Origin: Armatimonadota bacterium
Lineage (GTDB): Bacteria; Armatimonadota; Fimbriimonadia; Fimbriimonadales; Fimbriimonadaceae
Length of the DNA: 64,000 nt
Direction: 5' to 3'
Assembly: GCA_018268375.1 (NCBI GenBank)
Contig: JAFDWS010000003.1
Coordinates: 142,271-206,270, forward strand
Of the stretch, positions 9,248-19,073 are shown piece by piece; position 1 is the stretch's first letter, and each line of letters opens with the position of its first letter. Both the position numbers and the translations under genes were made by a program. The notes under the pieces are model-generated. The model was given only the letters and a program-made list of their open reading frames with translations, had not been told where the DNA came from and searched no databases.

Positions 9248-10008
9248 AGAACGACAAGAAGAAGATGATCGTCTTGGCCGGGTTGGGGGTAGCTCTCCTT
9301 GCCGTTGGGGCCTTCCAGTTCATTGGTAAGGGCTCGCCGCCGCCGGCACCCGCCGTTACAAAGGCGACTAAGGAGGCGACAGCCCACAAGGCGTCGACAG
9401 GCGCGTCATCCGCAACATCAGGAACGACACAGCCTGCCGCAGCTGCGACCGGGTCGTCGGCTTCAAATGGTCAGCCCTCGGGCGAGAGCCCCGCGGCGAC
9501 CCCGGCAGGAGCAACGGGCACAGCGGAAGCTGAGACAGATCCTCAACGGCAGGTCTTGCTCCAAATGGTCAAGAATCCTCTGCCCCGCCGGGATCCGTTC
9601 GAGTCGCAGGACAACCGAGCCCCGGACACTACCCCCGCGCAGCCTGTCCAGACGGCGCCTCAGCAGCCTGTTAAGCCGGTTCACCGGCCGACCGCAGAGC
9701 GCTTTGCCTACTCGGCACCAGTGAGTCCGCTTGCTGGGACACTTCCCAACGGCGGCACATCGCCAGGCATGGACGTGTCTCACGCTCCGCCTCTCCGGCA
9801 GCCGAGTGAGTTCGCCTACAAGGTCACGGGTGTGATCGTCGGCCACAAGCCGATGGCAGTTTTCGAAGACGACAGCGGGAACCAGCGATTGGTCCCGGTC
9901 GGAGGCTCGATCGACGGCGACAGCAAGGTCGTCGGAGTTGAGCGCGGCAAAGTCCGCATCGTCCACCGAGGGAAAGAAAAGACCCTCAGTCCGCAGGAAG
10001 GACAGTAA
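9244..10008 (+). CDS. PilP-like pilus assembly protein
   Basis: Protein of 254 residues starting with GTG inside the pilO stop (GTGA). It has an N-terminal transmembrane helix at about 10-28, then a long Ala/Thr/Pro/Gln-rich linker to about residue 110. The C-terminal small beta domain includes KVTGVIVGHKPMAVFED and a later GGSIDGDSKVVGV segment, which resembles the PilP/GspC homology region that contacts the secretin N0 domain. It differs from the textbook PilP in having a membrane helix rather than a lipobox. Its position directly before PilQ supports the call. Confidence 0.75.
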   Translation: MKNDKKKMIVLAGLGVALLAVGAFQFIGKGSPPPAPAVTKATKEATAHKASTGASSATSGTTQPAAAATGSSASNGQPSGESPAATPAGATGTAEAETDPQRQVLLQMVKNPLPRRDPFESQDNRAPDTTPAQPVQTAPQQPVKPVHRPTAERFAYSAPVSPLAGTLPNGGTSPGMDVSHAPPLRQPSEFAYKVTGVIVGHKPMAVFEDDSGNQRLVPVGGSIDGDSKVVGVERGKVRIVHRGKEKTLSPQEGQ

Positions 10009-12765
10009 ATGAAGAGACAAACACTAACAGTCGGCCTCATGGCTGTCCTGGCGACCAGCGCCTTGGGACAGGCCAAGTTGACCGGCATCCAAACCAACCA
10101 GGTCGGCGACGGCCTGCAGATCGTCATCAACGGCGAGGGTTTGAGCAATCCGCGGGTTATCCGCGTGATGCACAACACCTCGTACATCGTCGAGTTCAAC
10201 GCTCATCTGATTGGCAAGCCGGTCACTCAGCGCGTGGACAAGGCTGGCGTCCAGTTCGTGCAATACGGCTGGTACCGCGCAAAGCCGCCTATTGTCCGCG
10301 TTCATGTCAAGGTGGCCGAGGGAGTGAACCCAGTCCTGTCGCAACAGGGCGGCAACTACGTAATCACGGTGGGGACAGACGCTTTGGCGACACCCGCCGA
10401 CACAATCACCGAAAAGGCTGGCCCTTCGATCAAGGACCTGCATTCGCAGGACCTCGACGCGATGAAGACAGCGGAGGCCGAACTGAAGGGCACAGCGACT
10501 GGCACGACCAGCGTCGAAAAGCCCTTCAAGGACGCTGCAGGTACTGTGACTGCCGCTCAAGCGACCGTCACAGCGCCGCAGACGACCGCGCCGCGTGGCA
10601 ATATCGGCACGTTGCCGGCCGTTCAGCCTGAGCGACCGGTCATTGCGAGCCAAGCGGCCGACACGGGGCGACAACAGAACTTCGCTCAGAAGGTCTCCTT
10701 GGACTTCGTGGGTACTGACGTGGTCCAGATCCTGAAGGCGCTGATGATCCAAGCCGGTGTCAACATTGTCACCTCACCGGACGTCAGCCCTGCCGAAAAG
10801 CCGACCAAGTTGACAATCTCACTGAACAACGTCGAGTTGGAAAGCGCATTGTCCTATGTCACGGCCATGGCCGGACTCCGCTATGCGCGCGTCGGGCAGA
10901 CCTATGTCGTGACCCCGGCCGCCACGTTCTCCTCCGCAATGCGCCAGATCATGGAGCGAAGCTCGGAGAACTATCAGACCAAGGTCATTAACTTGATTAG
11001 CGGCGAAGCCGCCAAGATCAAGGAGACGACGTTGAAGGCGATGCCGGCCGACGGGCGGAACGGGTTCTACGAAATCATCGTCCCCGGTCAGAACGAGGAG
11101 ATGGCGATGGTCATGCCGAATAGCCAGACCTCGGGCGCCCAGCCCGAAGGCGACGGCGGTCAGCAGAACACGCAACAACCTCAGGGCGCCCCAGGTCAGC
11201 AAAACCCGAATGCTCGGGGCCGCGCTTATTACCTGATGATCGTTGGTGACCCGGCTCGGCTGGGCGCGGTCGAAGCCTACGTCCGACAGCTGGACATGGA
11301 CATCGCCCGAAGCTTCTCGTTGAGCAGGAACCAGGGTACGAGCACTGTGGCCGTTCCTATCCAGAGCGGCCAGACCGAAAAGATCAAGACCATGATCGAG
11401 AAGCTCTTGTCCGACAACCCGCGATCCAGGGACTATTCCATCACAGAGACCTCCGTGAAGGAACTCGACCAAAGCGAGCAAGCCACCAAGTTCTTGCTCA
11501 TGATCGGCCCGGAATCCGAACTCGAGACTTTGCGGAGCTTTGCTGTCGCGCTCGACAAAGAACTGTGCAAGCCGCTTGGCATCAACTATGAGAACGACCC
11601 GGCAGCGATGGTCAAAGACTATGAAATCGTCGAGCTCCAGTATGTTGAGCCGGTGGTCGCCGCACAAGACTTGAAGGGTCGCTTCAAAGACCTGTGGGTG
11701 ACCGTTGTTCCCGACGCTGCTACCCCCGGATTGCTCGGCCAAGGCGAGAGCAAGAAGGAAGAGGCGCCGACGGACGCTGGTGGTGCCGGTGGCAAGGCCC
11801 CAGAAGGCCAGAAGAGCGAGCTCAAGAAGGAACTCGGCCGTGAGCCGATGCGCCTCATGCTTCGCGGAACCAGAGCCACCATCGAAGAAGCCAAAAAATA
11901 CATCGCGCTCGTTGACGTCGCTCCCCGCCAGATCGCTATCGAACTGCGCGTGATGGAGATGACGAAAGAGGACGCGATGAGGGTCGGTATCGACTGGAGC
12001 ATCCTTGCCGGTGGCCGCGCCAACCTGTTCCACTTGAACCAGGGTTTGGGAGACAGTTCCTCGACGCCGGGCACCTTCAACACGACCACCAACTTCGGAC
12101 AGAAGACAAACGGGGTCGACGGGAAGCCGTTCTTCGAGAACGTCAGCACGTTGGCGACGCTCGATCAGATCTCGAACTCGAGGAACTTGATCGCACGTCC
12201 GAACGCCCTGGTGACGCACGGTCGCGAGACGAAGCTCTTCGTTGGTGACACGATCCGCTACGTCAAACAGGTGCAGTCGACCCAATCTGGCATCACCGTC
12301 ATCACCGACGAACTGCAGGTTGGCTCCCTCTTCAACATCAAGGCGAAGATCGGTGCCGCCGGCAAGATCGCCCTCGACCTCACGCAGAACTTCAGCATCC
12401 TGACCGCGTTCACGCCAGTTCCTGGCGGCGGCCAGTTGCCACAGACGAGCGACCGAACGAGCAATATGTTCGTGAACATGCAGAGCGGTGAGACGATCGC
12501 CATCGGTGGTCTGATCCTTGACAACGACCGAAAGACGTATGGCGGCATCCCCGTCCTTCGCGACCTTCCGGTCATTGGCAAGATCTTCGGCCGGACGAAC
12601 AACCAGCGCGTGCGCACCGAGATCGTCTTCTTCTTGACGGCGGTCGAAGTCAACGCCGAGAACAGGGCGACGGCGGCCTCCCCGGCCACCTCCTTGCAGC
12701 GGTCCCCAGATCCGATGGGCGACTACAAGAAGAGCAAGTCGCTCGGCAAAGGAAACTACAACTAA
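10009..12765 (+). CDS. pilQ: Type IV pilus secretin PilQ
   Basis: Outer-membrane secretin of 918 residues. It has a signal peptide at 1-21 and an AMIN domain at about 24-120. A STN/N0-like domain lies at about 228-300 (SLDFVGTDVVQILKAL). N1/N2-like repeats and two disordered Gln/Gly/Pro-rich insertions follow. The secretin beta-barrel domain covers about 690-890, with the diagnostic GIPVLRDLPVIGKIFGR lip motif near the C-terminus. The ATG follows the PilP-like stop at once. It forms the gated pore through which the pilus passes. The presence of a secretin indicates a diderm cell. The operon ends at the terminator at 12786-12811. Confidence 0.94.
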   Translation: MKRQTLTVGLMAVLATSALGQAKLTGIQTNQVGDGLQIVINGEGLSNPRVIRVMHNTSYIVEFNAHLIGKPVTQRVDKAGVQFVQYGWYRAKPPIVRVHVKVAEGVNPVLSQQGGNYVITVGTDALATPADTITEKAGPSIKDLHSQDLDAMKTAEAELKGTATGTTSVEKPFKDAAGTVTAAQATVTAPQTTAPRGNIGTLPAVQPERPVIASQAADTGRQQNFAQKVSLDFVGTDVVQILKALMIQAGVNIVTSPDVSPAEKPTKLTISLNNVELESALSYVTAMAGLRYARVGQTYVVTPAATFSSAMRQIMERSSENYQTKVINLISGEAAKIKETTLKAMPADGRNGFYEIIVPGQNEEMAMVMPNSQTSGAQPEGDGGQQNTQQPQGAPGQQNPNARGRAYYLMIVGDPARLGAVEAYVRQLDMDIARSFSLSRNQGTSTVAVPIQSGQTEKIKTMIEKLLSDNPRSRDYSITETSVKELDQSEQATKFLLMIGPESELETLRSFAVALDKELCKPLGINYENDPAAMVKDYEIVELQYVEPVVAAQDLKGRFKDLWVTVVPDAATPGLLGQGESKKEEAPTDAGGAGGKAPEGQKSELKKELGREPMRLMLRGTRATIEEAKKYIALVDVAPRQIAIELRVMEMTKEDAMRVGIDWSILAGGRANLFHLNQGLGDSSSTPGTFNTTTNFGQKTNGVDGKPFFENVSTLATLDQISNSRNLIARPNALVTHGRETKLFVGDTIRYVKQVQSTQSGITVITDELQVGSLFNIKAKIGAAGKIALDLTQNFSILTAFTPVPGGGQLPQTSDRTSNMFVNMQSGETIAIGGLILDNDRKTYGGIPVLRDLPVIGKIFGRTNNQRVRTEIVFFLTAVEVNAENRATAASPATSLQRSPDPMGDYKKSKSLGKGNYN

Positions 12766-12785
12766 CAGGCCAAGCTCCTGGTCTC

Positions 12786-12811
12786 GGAGGGCCCATTACG
12801 ATGGGCCCTCC
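12786..12811 (+). terminator. Rho-independent terminator of the pil operon
   Basis: Perfect 10-bp stem GGAGGGCCCA / TGGGCCCTCC with a 6-base loop, followed by TTGTTTTTG, 20 bases after the pilQ stop codon. Confidence 0.92.
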
Positions 12812-12871
12812 TTGTTTTTGTCAGGGCCGGGGGTCCCGGAACCAAGGGCTCAGTGAGGGATAAAGGGATTC

Positions 12872-13552
12872 ATGCGACGCTCGTTGCCTGCCATCGCCCT
12901 CATTGTCGTTGCGCTTTTGCTCGGTGGTTGTGCAAAGCAGCCTGAGACCCTGGCGACCCCTCCCGCCGAGACTCCCAAGGCTCAGGGAGCGGCAAATTCG
13001 GCTAATGCAACAACGCCGGTGACCAAAGGTGGCCCTGTAAACGCACCGAACACAGGCGCATCGAAGGGCGATCCGACGGACAAGCCTAGGGTCGCCAAAC
13101 CACTGAACGCCGAAAAGGCAGTGCCCATCGCAGTGAAATCGACGGCCGAACTCCCAAGCGTGGTGGCCGCTCAGAAAGACATTGGCCTCTTCTTCCAAAT
13201 GGCTCAAGAGTGTGGCGTTGCTAAGGACGTATTCGAAGCCATGCCTCACACTTTCTTCGTTCCGACGGACGGGGCAATCCAAGCGATGGGGACCGATGCC
13301 TTGGGAAGGCTCAAGTCCAACAAGGAGGAGATGAAGGCGTTCGTCCTCAGGCATGTCTCCAATGGCACGCTCCGCAAAGCCGACCTTGTCAAGATGCAAG
13401 GCATACCCATGCTGGCGCAGGGATATCCGTTGTCGGTCAAAGACGGCACCGTCTACGTTGACACCAGCAAGCTGATCCGCTCAGACATCGAGACCAAGCG
13501 CGGGGTGATCCACGTCCTTGATCGGACCCTGAACAAGGCCGTCGCCTACTGA
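12872..13552 (+). CDS. Fasciclin (FAS1) domain lipoprotein
   Basis: Protein of 226 residues. Signal peptide with lipobox LLGGC; Cys20 is the expected lipidated residue. An Ala/Thr/Pro-rich linker of about 60 residues follows. A single FAS1 domain fills about 95-226 and shows both conserved boxes: HTFFVPTDGAIQAM (H1) and RGVIHVLDRTL (H2). FAS1 domains mediate cell adhesion or surface interactions. Its stop overlaps the stop of the convergent BNR-repeat gene by 7 bases. Confidence 0.88.
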   Translation: MRRSLPAIALIVVALLLGGCAKQPETLATPPAETPKAQGAANSANATTPVTKGGPVNAPNTGASKGDPTDKPRVAKPLNAEKAVPIAVKSTAELPSVVAAQKDIGLFFQMAQECGVAKDVFEAMPHTFFVPTDGAIQAMGTDALGRLKSNKEEMKAFVLRHVSNGTLRKADLVKMQGIPMLAQGYPLSVKDGTVYVDTSKLIRSDIETKRGVIHVLDRTLNKAVAY

Positions 13553-16164
13553 ACAGCAGCAAGAACAGTCATGATCTTTTCGGCTTTGTGCTCGCCCATC
13601 GAGATAGTGAGCTTATATTCACCCGGACGTATGAAGAATTCTTGAATCCAGGGCTCTTCGCCTTGGTCGTTCAGTCTTAGATGCTCAGGTGGGACCAAGT
13701 CCCAAGTCACGCGGTTGAGTCCTGCCGCCCCAGATCCTGTTAGTTCCTTGACGATCACACCCTTCTCGCCTTCGATCTTGATCTTGACGTCGTCGCCGGT
13801 GTACTCCCGGATCCAGTAGTTGATCCTGACGCCTCGCGGGGCATTGGGCGCACGGAACGCTTTGTGGGTCCAAACTCCGTTGTAGTTCAGGTAGCGCTTC
13901 GGGCTGCAAGCGGCGATGTCGAACAGGTGCAGAGGCGAGTCGAGCACCTCTTGAGTCAAACCACTGACCATCGACGCATCGTCAAGGATCCAGATGCTCC
14001 TGCCATGAGTACCAAGGACAAGGTCCTTCTCGCGGGGGTGCTGCCGGATATCGTCGACAGGCACGGTCGGTAACGCCTTGCCGTGCGCCTTGACCCACGT
14101 CTGCCCTCGATCAACGCTGACAAAGAAGGCTTGCTCAGTGCCGCAATAGAGCACGTCGGGATTGAGCAGGTCTTCTCGCACAACCTTGACCGCCCAGCCC
14201 TTCGGCAAGTTCGCCGTGAGATCGGTCCAAGTCCTTCCATAGTCTTCCGTCGCGAGGATGCAAGGGTCGTAGTCGTGCGTCCGGTGCCCATCGATGCTTG
14301 CATAAGCCCTGCTCTTTGCATGGGCGCTGGCAACGATCCGGGAGACATATCGCCCCTGGACATCCTTCGGCGTCGCCTTTCTCCAAGATTGACCTCCGTC
14401 GCGAGTCACGTGGATGAGGCCGTCATCAGACCCAGCCCATATGACTCCTGCGGTCAAGGGAGACTCGGCAAGCGAAACCACCGTGCAATGTGTCTCCGCG
14501 TTCGAGCCCACCGTTTCCATCTTTGCGGGGTCGGCGGTCGTCAGGTCGGGGCTGATCTTCGTCCAGGCCCCCGACCGGGTGTCGAGCCGGAAGACGAAGT
14601 TGCCGGCATGGTAGACGACGGAAGAATCGTGTGGTGAGACGAAGAATGGTGAGTTCCAGTTGTAGCGGTGCCTGGGCTCGCCCTCCCTCGGTTCGGGAGA
14701 CAGGTAGCGCTTGTCGCCGGTTTCGATATCGATCTTCGTGATGTGCCCGCCCTGCCATTCGGCGTAGACGACGTCGGGATCCTCGGGATCGAACTCCGCA
14801 TGGAACCCGTCGCCCCAGAACACGTTCGTCCAGTCAGCGTTTGTGATTCCAGTGGCAGGGATCCCAGCCGCCTCGTCCTTCTCCGCCAGCCTGTTCGTCG
14901 AAGAGGGCCCCATCCACGTGCCGTTGTCCTGCAGGCCACCGATCACGCGATACGGATCGGACATGTCGAGCGAAATATTGTAGAACTGGCCCGTCGCCAT
15001 CGTGTTCAGGAAGTCCCACGTTTTGCCGCGGTCAAAACTCTGGTAAACGCCACCGTCGGTGCCGTCGATCAAGTGCTCGGGATCGTTGGGATCAATGATG
15101 ATGGCGTGATGGTCGGCATGGAGGATGTTGCCCCCTCCCTGATGGAACGTCTTGCCGCCATCGTCAGAGGTCTCAAGTGTCCAGCCCAGCATGTAAACGC
15201 GGTTGGCGTCTTTCGGGTCGACCTTGATCTTGCTGAAATAGAACGCCCTCGGTGAGCGGACGCTCAAGCGGGTCCACGTTTCGCCTCGGTCGTCAGACCG
15301 AAAGACACCGCCCCCGCGCATCCGATCGTCTCGAATGGAGTTGCCCCCCTCTTCAGTGCTCTCCACCACTGCGAAGATTGTCTTTGGATCGCCGAGGAAG
15401 ACATCGAGGCCGATCCGACCGGTTTGCCCGGGCAGCCCCTTGGCCAACTTCTTCCAGGTGCTACCGCCGTCGGTGCTCTTGTAAATGCCGCCTTCCGCTC
15501 CGCCACTTTGGAAGCTCCATGGCGTCCTCAAGCGCTCGTACATCGCCGCATAAACGGTGTCGGGCTTAGCGGGGTCGATGGCCACGTCGCAACAGCCCGT
15601 CTTGTCGTCGATCTGCAGCACGGCCTTCCAGGTCTTGCCGCCGTTGGTCGTCTTATAGAGGCCACGGGTCGGGTTGTGTCCCCACAAGTGACCGAGGCAA
15701 GCCGCGAAGCAGACGTCTGGGTTACGTGGATCTGCCGCAATTCGCGGGATGTCGTGGGAGTCCTCCAGACCACAATGCACCCACTTCTTGCCGCCATCCT
15801 CAGATCGATAGACGCCGTTCCCCCAACTCGAGGAGTTCCTGCCGTTGCCCTCACCGGTGCCGACCCAAAGGACAACGCCCTCCTCGCCCTTCTTGCCCTT
15901 CCGCTTTACGACCGCGACCGATCCGACAGATGAAGTGGCTTCGTTGTCAAAGATCGGGTCGAACGTTGTGCCGCGATTTGTGGTCCGCCACAGACCCCCA
16001 GTCGCATAGGCGACATAGAAACACTTTGCGTTTCCTGGCTCGAAACAGAGGTCGCTTACTCGCCCGCCCATGACGGCGGGTCCAATCGAGCGCCAAGGCA
16101 GGCGTTTGAAATCGTCGCTCGTGAGCTTCCGCGGGGCCTTCTTTGTCTCCTGTTTGCGGGCCAT
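13546..16164 (-). CDS. BNR-repeat (sortilin/glycosyl-hydrolase-like) beta-propeller protein
   Basis: Protein of 872 residues with at least nine Asp-box motifs of the form S-x-D-x-G-x-T-W (for example YRSEDGGKKW, YKTTNGGKTW, FRSDDRGETW, LATEDYGRTW). This indicates one or two large beta-propellers. It resembles VPS10/sortilin-type and WD40/YVTN/BNR proteins often annotated as glycosyl hydrolase. No signal peptide is visible (it starts MARKQETKKAPRK), which is unusual for this class. The ATG at 16164 is preceded by TATAAT at 16174-16179, nine bases away. That argues against an in-frame extension to 16404, which runs into the next gene. It sits 33 bases downstream of a Gfo/Idh/MocA gene in a likely sugar-processing cluster. 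Confidence 0.85.
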   Translation of the reverse strand: MARKQETKKAPRKLTSDDFKRLPWRSIGPAVMGGRVSDLCFEPGNAKCFYVAYATGGLWRTTNRGTTFDPIFDNEATSSVGSVAVVKRKGKKGEEGVVLWVGTGEGNGRNSSSWGNGVYRSEDGGKKWVHCGLEDSHDIPRIAADPRNPDVCFAACLGHLWGHNPTRGLYKTTNGGKTWKAVLQIDDKTGCCDVAIDPAKPDTVYAAMYERLRTPWSFQSGGAEGGIYKSTDGGSTWKKLAKGLPGQTGRIGLDVFLGDPKTIFAVVESTEEGGNSIRDDRMRGGGVFRSDDRGETWTRLSVRSPRAFYFSKIKVDPKDANRVYMLGWTLETSDDGGKTFHQGGGNILHADHHAIIIDPNDPEHLIDGTDGGVYQSFDRGKTWDFLNTMATGQFYNISLDMSDPYRVIGGLQDNGTWMGPSSTNRLAEKDEAAGIPATGITNADWTNVFWGDGFHAEFDPEDPDVVYAEWQGGHITKIDIETGDKRYLSPEPREGEPRHRYNWNSPFFVSPHDSSVVYHAGNFVFRLDTRSGAWTKISPDLTTADPAKMETVGSNAETHCTVVSLAESPLTAGVIWAGSDDGLIHVTRDGGQSWRKATPKDVQGRYVSRIVASAHAKSRAYASIDGHRTHDYDPCILATEDYGRTWTDLTANLPKGWAVKVVREDLLNPDVLYCGTEQAFFVSVDRGQTWVKAHGKALPTVPVDDIRQHPREKDLVLGTHGRSIWILDDASMVSGLTQEVLDSPLHLFDIAACSPKRYLNYNGVWTHKAFRAPNAPRGVRINYWIREYTGDDVKIKIEGEKGVIVKELTGSGAAGLNRVTWDLVPPEHLRLNDQGEEPWIQEFFIRPGEYKLTISMGEHKAEKIMTVLAAVQ

Positions 16165-16173
16165 AGAGCGTCG

Positions 16174-16179
16174 ATTATA
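16174..16179 (-). promoter_or_regulatory. -10 element (TATAAT) for the BNR-repeat gene
   Basis: Consensus TATAAT on the minus strand ending 9 bases before the ATG at 16164. It would place the transcript start at or next to the start codon (leaderless or nearly so). No Shine-Dalgarno sequence is present. Confidence 0.6.
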
Positions 16180-16196
16180 CAGTTGGGAGCGAAATT

Positions 16197-17630
16197 CTAG
16201 AGCCTGTAATACTGCTCCCACTCTTTCCTGGGCGGCGGGCCATGTAGGAGATCGTTCGCTACGCCGTGGTTGGTGATCCGCTTGTGGGCCACGTCGAACT
16301 CGAGCTTCGCATTGACCCTTTGGCAAACGATGCCGAGAGCCATGGCCTGGCAAAGAGGGCCAGCAACGCCAAAGTGAGACCGGCATTTCTCCTCTCCCCT
16401 GCAAGCCCTCACAAAGTTCAGGAAGTGGTTCGAAGTGGTTTGGGGCACGTCCGGAAACTTCAGATCCTTCGAAGCAGCACTGGGAATGATTTCAAGGGTC
16501 GAGGCATGGGAACCGCCCTTGAAGGTCAAGCCGTCGCCGTAGATTACTTTGCCCGGCGGATGCACCTTCGTGTCGATCGTGCCTGCTGAGGGCGCTGGCA
16601 TGTTTGGGTCGACGCTGACGTCGAATCCGGGAGGCAGGGGCGGAAGGTTTTTGACGCCATCGTACCAACTGAGTTCGACCGGTGGCATCTTTCCGCGAGC
16701 AGGAAACTTGAAAGCGATCGTCGAGGCCTGAGGGAAGATGAAGGGGTTGTGGCCCTCAAGAAGCACGGGATCGACCTCGTGCGGCAATCCCAAGTGCAGG
16801 AACTCATGGGCGGTGTCAAAGATGTGCGCGCCCCAGTCGCCGAGGGCTCCGTTCCCAAAGTCGTACCAAGACCGCCAGTCGCCGTTCAAATAGGTGCTGT
16901 TGAAAGGATGCTCAAGCGCGGTGGCGATCCAGCAGTCCCAGTCCATCAGCTCAGGTATCGGCTGGGCTGGCGCGTAGTCGGTCACGACCATCCCGTGCCA
17001 CCTTCGCGGGCTGTTCATGAAGGCGGTGATCTTTGTGACGTTCTTGATGATGCCCGCCTCGGTCCAGGCTTTGAACTGGAAGTAGTTCGCCTCAGAGTGA
17101 CCTTGGTTGCCCATCTGGCAGGCAACTTTGTGCCTCTTCTCGGCCGCCATCAAGAGCTCGATCTGGCGGAAGCTGTGGGCCAGCGGCTTCTCGACGTAGA
17201 CGTTCTTGCGCTCGGACATGGCAAGCATCGTCACCGCGAAGTGGGCGTGGTCGGGAATGCCGACGCTCACTGCGTCGAACTGGCCGCCCATCTTGTCGAA
17301 CATCTCGCGGAAGTCCTGGAATCGTGCTGCGCCAGGGTGGCTCTCAAGTGCCGCCGTCGTGTGCTTGGCGCCGATCTCGGTGTCGCATAAGGCGACTATG
17401 TTCACCAGACCCGTGTCGTTGAGCGCCTTGAGGATGTCGCCGCCTCGGTTGCCGATTCCGACGCAAGCGAGATTGACCTTGTCGTTCGCGGAGACGCTCT
17501 CCAGCCGTTGAGCAGCGCCGAAGACCCCGGGCGGCAACCCCAGCGTGCTTCCAGCGGCAAAGACCCCTTTGATGAAGGACCGGCGGTTCATCCTTCCGCC
17601 CGGATTGGATTCAACCTTCTTGCTACTCAT
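16197..17630 (-). CDS. Tat-exported Gfo/Idh/MocA family oxidoreductase
   Basis: Protein of 477 residues. A Tat-type signal, [20 protein letters not shown], begins at internal Met14; the longer start at 17630 overlaps the upstream stop (ATGA). An N-terminal Rossmann domain has [15 protein letters not shown], and YVEKPLAHS is the conserved EKP motif. A C-terminal alpha/beta domain follows. Members of the Tat-signal subfamily oxidise or interconvert sugars with tightly bound NAD(P), including 3-keto-sugar formation. The upstream DUF1080 (3-keto-disaccharide hydrolase) gene suggests the pair cleaves glycosides by transient C3 oxidation in the periplasm. That pathway assignment is inference. Confidence 0.88.
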   Translation of the reverse strand: MSSKKVESNPGGRMNRRSFIKGVFAAGSTLGLPPGVFGAAQRLESVSANDKVNLACVGIGNRGGDILKALNDTGLVNIVALCDTEIGAKHTTAALESHPGAARFQDFREMFDKMGGQFDAVSVGIPDHAHFAVTMLAMSERKNVYVEKPLAHSFRQIELLMAAEKRHKVACQMGNQGHSEANYFQFKAWTEAGIIKNVTKITAFMNSPRRWHGMVVTDYAPAQPIPELMDWDCWIATALEHPFNSTYLNGDWRSWYDFGNGALGDWGAHIFDTAHEFLHLGLPHEVDPVLLEGHNPFIFPQASTIAFKFPARGKMPPVELSWYDGVKNLPPLPPGFDVSVDPNMPAPSAGTIDTKVHPPGKVIYGDGLTFKGGSHASTLEIIPSAASKDLKFPDVPQTTSNHFLNFVRACRGEEKCRSHFGVAGPLCQAMALGIVCQRVNAKLEFDVAHKRITNHGVANDLLHGPPPRKEWEQYYRL

Positions 17631-18145
17631 GGCTTCGATCTCGTGTACCGTATCTTGATGTTCTTGAAGGAGACGCGGTCGCCGTGGTCTTGGAGCAAAA
17701 TGTGGCCGTCGGCCCACTCTCCGAAACCCGGGATCGACTTGAACTTGCTTTGCGCCACTGCTTCACGGAACGCGCTCGAGCCTCTCTCATAGCTCAGAAT
17801 CTTGACGCCGTTGAGCCAGTGCTCGACCTTTTTGCCGTGGACGACGATGTGTGCTGTGTTCCAGGCTCCAACCGGATTGGTACGTTTCTGTGCGCTTGCC
17901 GGAATGAGGTCATAGAGCGAGCCGACCGTACGGTCGCCATCCCTGCCTAGCTTGGCGTCGGGATGGCGGGCGTCGTCAAGAATCTGGAACTCAAGCCCAA
18001 TCGCGGAGCCCGTAGCGGCCTTTGCCCCGGTGCCAGTGATCGGGTCGAGGTTAGGTCGGCAGAAGTACTTGATCCCACTGTTCGCGCCCTCGCTGATCTT
18101 GAAATCGACCATGAGTTCGAAATCGCTGTAACGCTTTGTGGTCAC
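17627..18145 (-). CDS. DUF1080 protein, C-terminal fragment (frameshifted)
   Basis: Open frame of 172 residues holding most of a second DUF1080 (3-keto-disaccharide hydrolase, concanavalin-like) domain, from [20 protein letters not shown] to a C-terminal [11 protein letters not shown] strand. The GTG at 18145 is not a convincing natural start. The preceding codons in this frame continue the upstream gene's second domain, which is cut by a one-base shift at the G7 run (18174-18180). It is most likely the 3' part of one gene spanning 17627-19040. It overlaps the Gfo/Idh/MocA gene by ATGA. Confidence 0.7.
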   Translation of the reverse strand: MTTKRYSDFELMVDFKISEGANSGIKYFCRPNLDPITGTGAKAATGSAIGLEFQILDDARHPDAKLGRDGDRTVGSLYDLIPASAQKRTNPVGAWNTAHIVVHGKKVEHWLNGVKILSYERGSSAFREAVAQSKFKSIPGFGEWADGHILLQDHGDRVSFKNIKIRYTRSKP

Positions 18146-19040
18146 GATGTCTCCGCCTGAAGCCGACTCGGCGCCCCCCCGAAGGCAGCACCGTCAGGAC
18201 ACCATCGCGAATGTCCCACCCTTTGGTTGGGAACGTCGTAAGCTTCGCCCCCCTCCAGCCCTTCGTCGTCTTCCCGTCCCAGAGCAATTGCCAGCCAGCC
18301 GCCTTCTCCCCGCGTGTCAAGGTGTTGTCCTTCGGAGTGAAGTCGGTGATCCTGAGGTTCCTCCAACGCACCTCCGCGCCCACTTTTGTGGTGTCGTCGC
18401 CAATGGTGTGGACTTGGAGCCCGATGAATCCGCGCGGTGTCATCGCATCGTGAATCGACGCGCAGGGCGTGCCGTTGAGCCACGTCTTGATCGCATCTCC
18501 CTTCGCCTCGACCCGGACGTGGTTCCAATCGCCTTGCTTGAAGAGCTTTCGCCCCTCGTCGGTGAACGCTTTGTTCGTTCCCCCGAGAGAACCTGGAAAG
18601 AGCCATCCGCGCCTGGCTTCGTCATAAATGCCGGCTGTCCACCAGCGGTCTTGCTTGGGGTCAGGGTCGATCTCGATCTGATAGCCGTGGACGCGGCCCG
18701 CCGGCACGTCGATCTTCTGGCTGTTCCACACCAATTGGGTCGGCTGGTCGAAGCACTCACTCCGGATCTGGACTCCGGAGTTGAGCCTGGGGTCGACCTT
18801 GAAGTCGTATTCGAGCACGAAGTCGGAATAAGTGCGCTCCGAGCAGAGGAACGTGTTTTGGGTGTTCAGTACGCAACGGCCAACCAACTCGCCGTTCTCG
18901 ACCGCATAGGTCGCTGCACCGCCCCGGCGGACCCATCCAGCGAGATCTGGCGATGGGAGGATATTGGTCGCATTCTGGCCGGACGCCAAGGCGGCGGTCA
19001 GGAAACAAGGGAGCGCGATAAAAATACGGGCCTGTCTCAT
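18051..19040 (-). CDS. DUF1080 tandem-domain protein, N-terminal part (frameshifted)
   Basis: A signal peptide ([20 protein letters not shown]) precedes one complete DUF1080 domain at about 25-210 and the start of a second ([14 protein letters not shown]). After VLPSGG the frame turns into an Arg-rich tail ending WDQVLLPT, which is out-of-frame reading of the second domain. Removing one G from the run at 18174-18180 restores a protein of about 470 residues with two DUF1080 domains. I chose the ATG at 19040 over an in-frame TTG at 19058. The family includes periplasmic 3-keto-disaccharide hydrolases. Whether the shift is real, slippage-corrected or a sequencing error cannot be told here. Confidence 0.75.
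   Translation of the reverse strand: MRQARIFIALPCFLTAALASGQNATNILPSPDLAGWVRRGGAATYAVENGELVGRCVLNTQNTFLCSERTYSDFVLEYDFKVDPRLNSGVQIRSECFDQPTQLVWNSQKIDVPAGRVHGYQIEIDPDPKQDRWWTAGIYDEARRGWLFPGSLGGTNKAFTDEGRKLFKQGDWNHVRVEAKGDAIKTWLNGTPCASIHDAMTPRGFIGLQVHTIGDDTTKVGAEVRWRNLRITDFTPKDNTLTRGEKAAGWQLLWDGKTTKGWRGAKLTTFPTKGWDIRDGVLTVLPSGGRRVGFRRRHRDHKALQRFRTHGRFQDQRGREQWDQVLLPT
18174..18180 (-). other. Homopolymer frameshift site in the DUF1080 gene
   Basis: Seven consecutive C on the plus strand (G7 in the coding strand). Reading six G instead of seven continues the DUF1080 domain as [18 protein letters not shown]. Confidence 0.8.
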
Positions 19041-19073
19041 CGTGGCCACCGGGATCAAGGAGTATACACAGGC

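Noticed and set aside
10819..12285. 488-codon minus-strand frame inside pilQ
   Set aside because: Antisense shadow of a GC-rich gene: Leu/Arg/Asp-rich composition, no domain and no start signal.
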